Positions 1 through 6,841 of a stretch of 11,067 nucleotides of DNA are shown one piece after another. Source of the stretch: Ramlibacter sp. (GTDB lineage: Bacteria; Pseudomonadota; Gammaproteobacteria; Burkholderiales; Burkholderiaceae_C); NCBI GenBank assembly GCA_028292185.1, contig JAQGMT010000238.1:1-11067 (forward strand). The letters run 5' to 3'. A model generated the notes under the pieces. The model did not search any database. It worked only from the letters and a program-made list of their open reading frames with translations, and was not told where the DNA came from. A program made the translations under genes and the position numbers. Position 1 is the stretch's first letter. The number at the start of each line of letters is the position of its first letter.

Positions 1-882
1 GGTCACCATCTCGGCCGCGGCGCTGGATGAATCCATGAACCACAGGCCCGGGTGCGTGGGCATCTCGGCCTTGTCGATCACACCGTCCACGGTGCAGGTC
101 TTGCCGATCTTCTGGATGTTGCCCAGCGCCTTTTCCTCGATGGTGGTGAGGCCGCCGGCGATGTTGCCCTTGGTCGGCTGCGAGTCCGACAGATCGCTGG
201 TCTTGTGGCGCTCGATCACTTCCTGGTAGCGATTGAACATGAACATGAACTTCTCGCGCACCGCGTCGTTGGCGCAGCGCGCGGCGACGATGTGCTCGCC
301 GCCGGTGATCTCGGTGGTCTCGCCGAAGCACAGGTAGTTGCCCAGCGGATGCAGCTTGTCGAAGGCGTTGCCCACGGTGGGATTGGAGCCGCAACCCGAA
401 GTGGTGTCGGACTCGCCGCACTTCGTGGAGACCCACAGCTCGGAGATGCCGCAGCGTTCGCGCTGCTTCTCGCTGGCCCACTGCACGTATTCGCGCGCGG
501 CCTTGCTCGCGCGCATGATGGTGTCGTGGTCGCCGTGGCCTTCGATGCCGAAGCCGCACACCGGCTTGCCGGTGGTGGCGATGCCGTCCACCACCTTCTG
601 GGTCCAGCCGTCCTCGATGCCGATCACCACCACGGCGGCGACGTTCGGGTTGCAGCCGGTGCCGATCAAGGTGCGGAAATGCAATTCGAGGTCGGCGCCG
701 AATTGCAGGCGGCCGTACGGGTGCGGTATCGCCATCGCCCCCTTGATGTTGTGCGCAACCGCTTCGGCGGCGGCATTGGACAAATCGTCCAGCGGCAGGA
801 TGATGACGTGGTTGCGCACGCCGACGCGGCCGTTCTCGCGCCGGTAGCCGAGGAATGTGGTGTCGCTGTTGATGATGGACAT
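1..882 (-). CDS. UxaA/SuyB-family hydro-lyase or sulfo-lyase large subunit (3' end outside window)
   Basis: This is the large, catalytic subunit of a UxaA-superfamily lyase, the group that includes altronate dehydratase and (2R)-sulfolactate sulfo-lyase SuyB. The first 294 residues are present; the frame is open to base 1, so the C-terminus is missing (family members of this split type are usually nearly 400 residues). The ATG at 882 follows the small-subunit stop by 5 nt. Visible family signatures are YRRENGRVGVRNHV (residues 13-26), GTGCNPN (74-80) and a cysteine-rich stretch with STKCGESDTTSGCGSNP, followed by FGETTEITGGEH; the Cys residues are likely metal ligands. A SAF subunit encoded separately beside a large subunit matches SuyA/SuyB layout, so sulfolactate desulfonation is one option. 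Dehydration of a sugar acid is equally possible, because no pathway neighbours are in view. The family is confident; the substrate is not. Confidence 0.88.
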   Translation of the reverse strand, partial: MSIINSDTTFLGYRRENGRVGVRNHVIILPLDDLSNAAAEAVAHNIKGAMAIPHPYGRLQFGADLELHFRTLIGTGCNPNVAAVVVIGIEDGWTQKVVDGIATTGKPVCGFGIEGHGDHDTIMRASKAAREYVQWASEKQRERCGISELWVSTKCGESDTTSGCGSNPTVGNAFDKLHPLGNYLCFGETTEITGGEHIVAARCANDAVREKFMFMFNRYQEVIERHKTSDLSDSQPTKGNIAGGLTTIEEKALGNIQKIGKTCTVDGVIDKAEMPTHPGLWFMDSSSAAAEMVT

Positions 883-887
883 ATTGC

Positions 888-1169
888 TTACCAGCGTTTG
901 GTCTTGATGTTGTGGACGTGTGCGTGCTGGCCGGCCTTGATGGGTGCAACCACCTTGCCCATGTCGATGCCGTACTTCACCACGGTCTCACCGACGGCCA
1001 TGTCCTTCAACGCGATCTTGTGCCCGATGGGAATGTCCTGGCGCGCGGCCAGGTTCACCATCCGGTCTTCATCCATCACCCAACCGGTGAGTTCGGCGCC
1101 GGCCGCGACGCCTTCAACGACCACCACGGCGACGGTGTCGCGCGGGTCGTGCAGTACGAAATGAATCAA
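888..1169 (-). CDS. SAF-domain small subunit of UxaA/SuyA-type lyase
   Basis: This is a 93-residue protein consisting of a single SAF domain, equivalent to the N-terminal domain of UxaA or the separate SuyA subunit. It probably pairs with the large subunit encoded 5 nt downstream to form the active lyase. Supporting signatures are IPIGHKIAL (residues 46-54), the following KDMAVGETVVKYG, and the C-terminal HAHVHNIKTKRW; the His residues are typical of the family and probably take part in catalysis or metal binding. The start is a TTG at 1169, chosen because GGAGA lies 5 nt upstream and no better ATG precedes the conserved part. The gene begins 54 nt after the AsmA-family gene on the same strand, so the three may be cotranscribed, although a functional link is not evident. 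The call is confident for the family and uncertain for the substrate. Confidence 0.87.
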   Translation of the reverse strand: MIHFVLHDPRDTVAVVVVEGVAAGAELTGWVMDEDRMVNLAARQDIPIGHKIALKDMAVGETVVKYGIDMGKVVAPIKAGQHAHVHNIKTKRW

Positions 1170-1174
1170 TCTTG

Positions 1175-1179
1175 TCTCC
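1175..1179 (-). promoter_or_regulatory. Ribosome binding site deciding a TTG start
   Basis: On the minus strand GGAGA ends 5 nt before a TTG at 1169. This supports the rare TTG as the real start of the SAF-domain subunit, since no ATG is available in this frame before the conserved SAF sequence. Confidence 0.6.
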
Positions 1180-1223
1180 GCGAGTTCAAGCGCCGAGTTT
1201 AACGGGCCGTGTGGCGCGCCCGC

Positions 1224-3485
1224 TCAGGGCTTGCCGGGGGTGGCAGCCATCCCCTGGGCTTCGACGCTGGTCGGCGATGCCGCGTCACGCTGCGCGCTGC
1301 CACCCTTGGCTTGCGACTTGGCGTCAGCGCCGGCGCCGGAAACCATCGCGCCCTGCTGCTGCCCGCGCTCGGAGTTGGCTTGTGCATTGCGCGGCCCCGC
1401 GGCGGCGCTCCCGCCTCCGTTCGCAGCCGCCTGCCGCAGGATTCCACCGCAATTGGCGTCTTGCCCAGGGCCAGTCTCTATGGTCGCCGCCAAGGCGAGC
1501 AGCGGATTGATGACGCCCAGCGCAAGCGCGGCGGCGGCACGCCCCGCCAGGGCTCCCTTGTCCGGCCCCGCGTTCGGCGCGCCCAGCGTGCCCGTCACCT
1601 TCAGCGGCGAGCGCAGCGTGAGGAAGCTCTTGTCCTTGGGATACGGCCGGAAATACAGGTCGATGGCTTCGCTCGCCAGATTGATCGTGCCGTCGCCGTA
1701 CACCACGGTGTCGGTGGTGTCGAGCACGAGGGCGCGGCTGGTCATCAGCCCCTGCTTCACGTCGAACGCGGTGGCGGCGCAGCGCACCGGGACGTTCACG
1801 TCGCCTCGCAGCAGGAACTTGATGATTTCCGCGCCGTCCAGGCCTCCGATCTCGAGCAGCAGGTTGCTGATCTGCCCTTTGCCCATCAGCATCGAGACAT
1901 TGCCGGACGCGCCGCCGAGCATCTGGGCAGCCGAATTGCCGCGGCCGCTGAGGTCGATGTCTGCCGAGAGCTTGCCGAAGCTCGTCTTGGTCAGCTCGAC
2001 GTCGTGGAACAACTTGTTCAGCTCCAGCGACTTGCCATTCAGATGTACATCCGCCACGGCAGGATCGCTGTGGCTGTCGATATGCAGACGACCGGTGACG
2101 GTGCCCCCGGCGACGCCCAGGTTCATCTGGTCCAGCTGCAAGACGCCGTTCTCCAGCCGAACCTGCATCGCCGCGCGATCGATCGGCATTTTTCCGGCGT
2201 TCTTGATGTGCGCCGCGCTGAACGCGACTTCGGCGTTCATGGCTTTGAGCCGCTGCAGGTCGAGCGGCGTGTGCGGCAATACCTTGTGGTTAGGGTCCTT
2301 GGGCACCTTCGCCTTTTTCTTCCCCTCTGCTTGCGGCTGCGCCACCGCGACGTGCTGCGCAGCGGCCGTGCTGCGGGGCTGCTCGGGCAAGCCGACCACC
2401 GGGGCCAGGTCATCGAAATCCAGGTCGTTGGAGTTGAGTTTTCCAGCCAGATGCGGCACCTGGCGCGCGCGGTCGAAGGACAGGTCACCGCCCACATCGG
2501 AGTTGCCCAGCTTGCCCTTCATGTTGCGCATCTGCCAGACCTGCCCATGGTTCGAAAGCTGGCCGTGCACCGCGTACTGCGGCGTGGCCGGCAGCACCAC
2601 ACCGACCAACTTGTACAGGTCCGCCAGGTTCTTGCCCTGCAGGTCGAACACCGCGTCCGCGCCATCGAGCGTCGCCAGGCTGGCGACCTCGCCTCGCGCG
2701 CGCAAGCGCGTGGCGCCCGCCGTCGCCTCGATCTCGAGCGGAAAGGGACTCTGCAAGGGGCCGCTGAGGTACAGCACGTTGCCGGTGCGTCCCTTGGCCG
2801 TGAAGGGCTCCTTCTGCCACGTCCCTTTGGCATTGAAACTCAGGGGCATCTGCGCGCCCGCTGTTGCGGAAGTGGCGGCGGCAGCCGGGGCGCTCGCGCC
2901 CGAGGCGGCGGCGGCAGCGCCGCGCGCCGGCGGCAATGTGAGCGGACCGTCGATCGCAAAGTCGGTGTGGATGTCGGCGCCATGAGCGGCGACGATGAAG
3001 TGCACGCTGCCCTGGTCCACCACCAGCGCGCCGATGTCCGGAATGTTCGCGGGATCTCCGGAGTCGCGGCCCAGAGCCCAGCTGCGGCGGCCGTCGGCGT
3101 CCATCTGGAGGCCCAACTGCGGCCGGCGCAGTACCACCTTCGGCAGCACGATGTGGCGCCTGAACAGCGGCAGCAATTCGATATCGACCTCAGCGCCTTC
3201 GGCCTTGACCAGCTGCGGGTCACTGGCCCAATCCGGATTCGCGAACTCGATGCCGTCGGCCAGGATGCGCGTGACGCGCCCCACCTTGACGTCGAGCTTG
3301 CGGGTGATTTCGAAATGCCGCCCGGTGCGTTCGCTGACGTAGCGGTTCAGCGGCCCGCGCAGCGTGTCCCAGGGGAAAAACACGACGAGAAGCACAAGCA
3401 GTACCAAAAGCACCGCGAGTCCCGCGAGCACTTTCACCCACAGCGGGTGCCTGCGGGCGCCGCCCGTCATTGCCGCTTCAGTCAT
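1224..3485 (-). CDS. AsmA-family envelope protein
   Basis: This 753-residue AsmA-family protein is anchored in the inner membrane by one N-terminal helix (about residues 14-37), with the rest expected in the periplasm. Members of this superfamily are thought to help phospholipid or outer-membrane homeostasis. The AsmA N-terminal pattern follows the anchor (PWDTLRGPLNRYVSERTGRHF, then IEFANPDW, about 38-86). The conserved C-terminal AsmA region (about 480-680) includes LLLEIGGLDGAEIIKFLLRG and the DLYFRPYPKDKSFLTLRSPL stretch typical of the family. Two low-complexity linkers stand out: an Ala-rich segment at about 185-212 and a Lys/Pro-rich segment at about 368-403. A disordered Gly/Ala/Gln tail fills about 685-753. 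ATG 3485 is used; a second ATG five codons in (3470) is possible. It starts 9 nt after the small membrane protein gene and is probably cotranscribed with it. Confidence 0.9.
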   Translation of the reverse strand: MTEAAMTGGARRHPLWVKVLAGLAVLLVLLVLLVVFFPWDTLRGPLNRYVSERTGRHFEITRKLDVKVGRVTRILADGIEFANPDWASDPQLVKAEGAEVDIELLPLFRRHIVLPKVVLRRPQLGLQMDADGRRSWALGRDSGDPANIPDIGALVVDQGSVHFIVAAHGADIHTDFAIDGPLTLPPARGAAAAASGASAPAAAATSATAGAQMPLSFNAKGTWQKEPFTAKGRTGNVLYLSGPLQSPFPLEIEATAGATRLRARGEVASLATLDGADAVFDLQGKNLADLYKLVGVVLPATPQYAVHGQLSNHGQVWQMRNMKGKLGNSDVGGDLSFDRARQVPHLAGKLNSNDLDFDDLAPVVGLPEQPRSTAAAQHVAVAQPQAEGKKKAKVPKDPNHKVLPHTPLDLQRLKAMNAEVAFSAAHIKNAGKMPIDRAAMQVRLENGVLQLDQMNLGVAGGTVTGRLHIDSHSDPAVADVHLNGKSLELNKLFHDVELTKTSFGKLSADIDLSGRGNSAAQMLGGASGNVSMLMGKGQISNLLLEIGGLDGAEIIKFLLRGDVNVPVRCAATAFDVKQGLMTSRALVLDTTDTVVYGDGTINLASEAIDLYFRPYPKDKSFLTLRSPLKVTGTLGAPNAGPDKGALAGRAAAALALGVINPLLALAATIETGPGQDANCGGILRQAAANGGGSAAAGPRNAQANSERGQQQGAMVSGAGADAKSQAKGGSAQRDAASPTSVEAQGMAATPGKP

Positions 3486-3494
3486 GCCGTCCGA

Positions 3495-3692
3495 TCAACG
3501 GGTGCGCTGCCCGTATGCGATGTCCACCCAGGGGCGCGCGAAATCCACCACCCGGTTCAGCGCGTGCCGGGTCGCGGGCTGCGGCGACGCGCTCGCCTGC
3601 ACGCGCGAAGCGCCTGGTTCGCCCAACGCAACCAGCCCCGCCGCCATGAGTGTGCCAAAGAAGATCATTGCCGATTGGACCAGTAATTTCAC
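3495..3692 (-). CDS. Small membrane or secreted protein of unknown function
   Basis: This is an unrecognised 65-residue protein. It opens with a hydrophobic stretch (about residues 3-24, KLLVQSAMIFFGTLMAAGLVAL) that could be a signal anchor or signal peptide, followed by a short polar region ending near WVDIAYGQRTR. I chose the GTG at 3692 because an AGGG-type ribosome binding site lies about 6 nt upstream. A TTG at 3725 in the same frame would add 11 residues but has no clear site. Its stop lies 9 nt before the AsmA-family start, the spacing of a two-gene operon, so it may act with that envelope protein. This is inferred from position only. The overlapping minus-strand frame at 3478-3708 lacks these supports. 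Confidence is moderate because the protein is short. Confidence 0.55.
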   Translation of the reverse strand: MKLLVQSAMIFFGTLMAAGLVALGEPGASRVQASASPQPATRHALNRVVDFARPWVDIAYGQRTR

Positions 3693-3934
3693 GCCGACGC
3701 CCTGCCAAGCTGGTGTATCGCGCAAGTGTGGCCGGTGAGCAATTGTTGCAGGGTCAGTGCCGCGCGGGAGCTTTTGTCGGCCAATGACTACATTTCGGCG
3801 GTAGGAAACTTCCTACGGCGCGCGCCCTGCGCTGCTGGCAGAATCGAAGAGCCGCGCGCAGACAGCGGTCCGAGGTTGCAGCTCGACATAACAGGGCCGG
3901 ACATGACTTACCGCCAAGCCTTGGTAAACCCACA
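3693..3934. other. Divergent intergenic region between small membrane protein and receiver gene
   Basis: These 242 nt separate two divergently transcribed units, so promoters for both should lie here. The clearest element is the palindrome at 3801-3816, roughly central. I see no convincing pair of -35/-10 boxes. The plus-strand frame at 3726-3944 is weak and not called. Confidence 0.55.
3801..3816. promoter_or_regulatory. Perfect palindrome, candidate response-regulator operator
   Basis: The sequence is GTAGGAA, a 2-nt AC spacer, then TTCCTAC: two perfect 7-bp arms. Inverted TAGGAA/TTCCTA-type sites are the usual shape of operators for NarL/LuxR-type response regulators such as RcsB and BvgA. 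It lies about 108 bp upstream of the minus-strand start at 3692 and about 118 bp upstream of the receiver start at 3935. A NarL/LuxR-type regulator is encoded about 0.6 kb away. That this regulator binds here is inference. Confidence 0.5.
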
Positions 3935-4324
3935 GTGGAATTGAAAACCTACATCGTCGAAGACAACGCCACCATCCGCGAGAACCTCATCGGAACGCTC
4001 GAAGAACTCGCATCCATCAAACCGCTGGGCTGGGCCGAAACGGAGAACGAGGCGAAGGGCTGGCTGGCACAGCATGGCGGGCAGTGGGACTTGGCCATCG
4101 TCGACCTGTTCCTGAAGCAAGGCAGCGGCCTGGGTGTGCTGGAGGCCTGCCGTGGGCGGCCGCTCGGGCAGCGCGTGGTGGTGCTCAGCAACTATGCGAC
4201 GGCCGACATGCGCAAGCGCTGCACCCAGCTGGGCGCCGATGCGGTGTTCGACAAATCCAACGAGATCGATGCGCTGGTGGAGTACTGCATTGCGCAAGGC
4301 GAGCAACCCCAGCCCGGGGCATGA
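3935..4324 (+). CDS. Stand-alone response-regulator receiver protein (CheY-like)
   Basis: This is a 129-residue single receiver domain with no output domain. The acidic pair is E9-D10 (YIVEDN), the phospho-acceptor is D57 (LAIVDLFL), the switch Ser is S85 (VVVLSNY) and the conserved Lys is K107 (VFDKS), so all catalytic residues are present and phosphotransfer is expected to work. The start is a GTG at 3935; a TTG two codons on (3941) is the only close alternative, and no strong ribosome binding site is visible for either. The gene is convergent with the NarL-type regulator, with 47 nt between their stops, and next to the CHASE3 kinase. It may be a second target, phosphate sink or protein-protein regulator in that pathway, which is inference. 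No terminator is evident between the convergent genes. Confidence 0.87.
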   Translation: MELKTYIVEDNATIRENLIGTLEELASIKPLGWAETENEAKGWLAQHGGQWDLAIVDLFLKQGSGLGVLEACRGRPLGQRVVVLSNYATADMRKRCTQLGADAVFDKSNEIDALVEYCIAQGEQPQPGA

Positions 4325-4371
4325 ACGGCGGCGTCTTGTCAGACTCCGGGCAATGGCCGCAACGCGCGGCG

Positions 4372-5004
4372 TCAGTCGATCAGCTTGTTTTTCAGCGCGT
4401 AGTAGGTGAGGTCGCTGTTGGAGGCGAGGCTCATCTTTTCCATCAGGCGGGTGCGGTAGGTGCTGACGGTCTTCACGCTCAGCGACAACGCCTTGGCGAT
4501 GTCCCCGGCGGTTTCGCCCTTGGCCAGCTTCAGGAACACCTGGAACTCGCGCTCGGAGAGCTGTTCGTGCGGCGCCCCGCCTTCCTTGCGATTGAGCTGC
4601 TGGGCGAGCAGTTCCGCGACGGCCGGGGAAATGTAGCGGCGGCCCAGCGCGATGGTGCGGATGGCGTTGACGATCTCCATCGGCTCGCATTCCTTGTTCA
4701 GGTAGCCGCTGGCGCCCTGCCGGATGAGATTCATCGCGTAGTGCTCTTCGGGATAGCCCGAGAGGATCAGGATGCCGACATCGGGCGCTTTCGCCCGGAT
4801 CATGCCGAGCGCATCGATGCCGCTCTGGCCGGGCATCGACAGGTCCATCACCAGCACATCGAGCTCCGTGGTGCGAACCAGGTCGATGGCTTCGCGGCCG
4901 CTGGCGGCTTCGCCGACCACCCGCAGGTCCACCTGCTCGGAGAAAAACTGCTTGAGCCCCGAACGCACAATTGCGTGGTCATCCACAATGCCGACTTTGA
5001 TCAT
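4372..5004 (-). CDS. NarL/LuxR-family response regulator transcription factor
   Basis: This is a 210-residue two-domain response regulator, close to the usual family length. The receiver domain covers about residues 1-120, with acidic residues D8-D9 (IVDDH), phospho-acceptor D54 (VMDLSMPG), switch S82 and K104. The LuxR-type helix-turn-helix covers about 147-206 (LSEREFQVF, then the recognition-helix region SVKTVSTYRTRLMEKM). It should bind inverted-repeat DNA as a dimer when phosphorylated. A GAAGG ribosome binding site lies about 9 nt before the ATG at 5004. It is divergent from the CHASE3/HisKA_3 histidine kinase across 102 nt; kinases of that type normally pair with NarL-type regulators, so these two are very likely cognate. 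The palindrome at 3801-3816 is a candidate target. Confidence 0.94.
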   Translation of the reverse strand: MIKVGIVDDHAIVRSGLKQFFSEQVDLRVVGEAASGREAIDLVRTTELDVLVMDLSMPGQSGIDALGMIRAKAPDVGILILSGYPEEHYAMNLIRQGASGYLNKECEPMEIVNAIRTIALGRRYISPAVAELLAQQLNRKEGGAPHEQLSEREFQVFLKLAKGETAGDIAKALSLSVKTVSTYRTRLMEKMSLASNSDLTYYALKNKLID

Positions 5005-5106
5005 GTCCGTTCGCCTTCAGATAGGGGCCCATTGTGCCCAATTTGCGAAGCTGCCCCGCTCCAACCCCGATTATCTGGATTTTATGCATAACAAGGATTG
5101 CGTCGA
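5005..5106. promoter_or_regulatory. Divergent promoter region between response regulator and kinase
   Basis: These 102 nt separate the divergent start codons and must hold promoters for both genes. A perfect 10-bp palindrome TTATGCATAA lies at 5082-5091, just before the kinase ribosome binding site AAGGA (5093-5097). A GGGCCC core lies near 5027. There is no copy of the TAGGAA-type palindrome here, and I could not assign -35/-10 boxes with confidence. Confidence 0.45.
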
Positions 5107-6468
5107 GTGAGATTCCTGCGCTCGATCCCGATGCCGAAGATGGCCATCAGCCTGGCGCTCGCCTTGCTGGCTGCCTGCATCCTGATCGGAATCAACGAAA
5201 CCGGCTTCAACCGGTCGTCCAAGGACCTGAACGACATCGCGCAGGCCTCGCGCATCCGCGGCTCCATGAACCGCCTTTTGCAGCAGGTGCTGGACGCGGA
5301 GACCGGCTCGCGCGGCTACCTGCTGACGGGAGACCCGCGCTACCTGGAACCTTACAACGCGGCGGTCGCCGACATCGGGCAACAGCTGGACGCGCTGCGC
5401 GCGGCGTACACCTCCAATGCCGATGAATTCAGCACCCTCACGCAGCTCACGCGCAATGTGCATCGCAAACTGGCCGAGGTGGAGTTGTCGGTGCGCATGC
5501 GCAAGGAAGGCAAGGAGGACGCGTGGAAATTTGTGCTGATGACGGACGTCGGCAAGGAACACATGGACGCGATCCGCGAGGAGGCCACCAAGCTGATCAC
5601 GGCCGCCACCAACAGGATGGAGGTGAGCCAGGTGCAGGTGCAGCGCTCGCTGATGCTCTCGCGCATGGGCATTGCCGCCGTGACCATGGCGGGCCTGCTG
5701 GCGTTCTATCTTTACCTGCGCCAGACCACGGCGCTGAAACTCGCCGGCGAAGACCAGCAAAAGGTCTTGCAGCAGGAGCGCGACCTGCTTGAGCGCCAGG
5801 TGCGCGAACGCACGGCCACGCTGGCCGAACTGGCGACGCACTTGCAGCAGGTGCGCGAAGAAGAGCGCGGCCATCTCGCCCGCGAGTTGCATGACGAATT
5901 GGGCGCGCTGTTGACGGCGGCCAAGCTGGACGTGGCTCGCCTGAAGTCGCGCCTGGGCGCGCAGGCCACCCCGGAAATCACGCAGCGGCTGCAGCACCTG
6001 ACCGATGCCTTGAACAGCGGCATCGCGCTGAAGCGGCGGATCATCGAGGACCTGCGGCCCTCCTCCCTGTCCAACCTGGGCCTGACGGCGTCGCTGGAAA
6101 TCCTGGCGCGCGAATTTTCAGAGCGCTCGGGCATCGAGATCGCCACCGGGCTGGAAGCGGTGGAACTGGACGAATCGCGCCAGCTCACGGTGTACCGCCT
6201 GGTGCAGGAGTCGCTCACCAACGTCGGCAAATACGCGCAAGCCAAGCAGGTGGAAATCAGCGTGCGCAATTACGAAAACCATGTGGAAGTCGATATTCGC
6301 GACGACGGCAAGGGCTTCAACGTCGCGGCGATCCGCCCTTCGACACACGGGCTGGCCGGCATGCGGCATCGCGTCGAAGCGGCCGGGGGCCGGCTGATGG
6401 TCGCTTCGGCCGAGGGCCAGGGCACCCGGATTTCCGCAGTGCTGCCCAAGGCGAATGCGGCGGGCTGA
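5107..6468 (+). CDS. CHASE3-domain sensor histidine kinase (HisKA_3/NarX-UhpB type)
   Basis: This 453-residue membrane sensor kinase probably phosphorylates the NarL-type regulator encoded divergently. A first membrane helix (about 12-29) is followed by an extracytoplasmic CHASE3 domain, with its hallmark ETGSRGYLLTGDPRYLEPY at 65-83, then a second helix (about 185-205) and a coiled-coil linker (about 215-255). The HisKA_3 dimerisation domain carries phospho-acceptor H262 in ARELHDELG. The ATPase domain has the N box (N372, NVGKYA), the G1 box DDGKGF (from 399) and the G2 box HGLAGM (414-419). I chose GTG 5107 because AAGGA lies 9 nt upstream; an in-frame TTG at 5098 directly abuts that site and is too close. 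ATG 5131 is a further alternative. CHASE3 ligands are generally unknown, so the stimulus cannot be named. Confidence 0.93.
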   Translation: MRFLRSIPMPKMAISLALALLAACILIGINETGFNRSSKDLNDIAQASRIRGSMNRLLQQVLDAETGSRGYLLTGDPRYLEPYNAAVADIGQQLDALRAAYTSNADEFSTLTQLTRNVHRKLAEVELSVRMRKEGKEDAWKFVLMTDVGKEHMDAIREEATKLITAATNRMEVSQVQVQRSLMLSRMGIAAVTMAGLLAFYLYLRQTTALKLAGEDQQKVLQQERDLLERQVRERTATLAELATHLQQVREEERGHLARELHDELGALLTAAKLDVARLKSRLGAQATPEITQRLQHLTDALNSGIALKRRIIEDLRPSSLSNLGLTASLEILAREFSERSGIEIATGLEAVELDESRQLTVYRLVQESLTNVGKYAQAKQVEISVRNYENHVEVDIRDDGKGFNVAAIRPSTHGLAGMRHRVEAAGGRLMVASAEGQGTRISAVLPKANAAG

Positions 6469-6658
6469 ACCCGCCACGTTTTCCGAAAACTCCCCTTCGG
6501 CCGTCGGCCCGGTCCTACACAGACCCATCTCCCCTGCCGACAAACAGTCACGCCTGCCGCTGATCATTAGCGCAGCCGTGGCCGCCTACTCTTGTCGCAG
6601 GCCTCTTGCGCACATGCGCACGACCGAAAACCAGGGCGTATGCCCCAAGGAGTTCCTC
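6469..6658 (+). other. Intergenic region upstream of DUF1328 gene
   Basis: These 190 nt separate the kinase stop from the DUF1328 start and probably hold the promoter of the stress cassette. They contain the inverted repeat at 6478-6490, a near-palindrome GCTGATCATTAGC at 6559-6571 (one mismatched pair), a TGCGCA-CA-TGCGCA doublet at 6607-6620 and an isolated TCCTAC (6513-6518) matching one arm of the 3801 palindrome. No clear coding sequence, and no -35/-10 pair that I can assign. Confidence 0.4.
6478..6490. repeat. Short inverted repeat after kinase gene
   Basis: GTTTTC, one C, then GAAAAC form perfect 6-bp arms with a one-base centre, starting 10 nt after the kinase stop. There is no GC-rich stem with a T-run, so it is not a standard terminator. 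A protein-binding site is possible. Confidence 0.4.
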
Positions 6659-6823
6659 ATGCTGCACTACGCCATCGTTTTCCTGGTGATCGCCCTGATC
6701 GCCGCCTTGTTCGGTTTCGGCGGCATCGCCGCGGGGGCCGTCTCGATCGCCAAGATCCTGTTCGTCATCTTCGTGATCATGGCCATCGTCGCATTCGTCA
6801 TGAGCATCGGGCGCAAGCGCTAG
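6659..6823 (+). CDS. DUF1328-family small membrane protein (YtjA-like)
   Basis: This 54-residue protein is almost entirely two hydrophobic helices (about residues 4-18 and 27-49) joined by a Gly-rich turn FGFGGIAAGA, and it ends in a basic GRKR tail. That pattern and length match the DUF1328 family of small inner-membrane proteins. The biochemical role of the family is unknown; members often sit beside other stress-related small membrane proteins. A strong AAGGAG ribosome binding site lies 6 nt before the ATG. It is the first gene after the kinase on the same strand, 190 nt downstream. A terminator-like hairpin follows at 6842-6861, so it may often be transcribed alone. Confidence 0.88.
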   Translation: MLHYAIVFLVIALIAALFGFGGIAAGAVSIAKILFVIFVIMAIVAFVMSIGRKR

Positions 6824-6841
6824 GCGCCGGACCATTTCCCA

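Noticed and set aside
52..1164. Plus-strand open frame opposite the UxaA/SuyAB-type genes
   Set aside because: The minus strand encodes clear UxaA-family signatures in both subunits. The plus translation is Asp/His/Ala-rich shadow sequence.
1209..3686. Very long plus-strand open frame opposite the AsmA-family gene
   Set aside because: Its translation is Arg/Gln/His-rich with no recognisable domain, and it mirrors a well-supported AsmA-family protein on the other strand. Long antisense frames are common in GC-rich DNA.
3726..3944. 72-residue plus-strand frame in the divergent intergenic region
   Set aside because: It has no ribosome binding site, overlaps the receiver start and covers the palindrome. 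The translation shows no domain or hydrophobic pattern.
4307..4319. CCCC-AGCCC-GGGG mini-hairpin at the receiver gene end as a terminator
   Set aside because: It has only a 4-bp stem, lies within the coding sequence and has no T-run.
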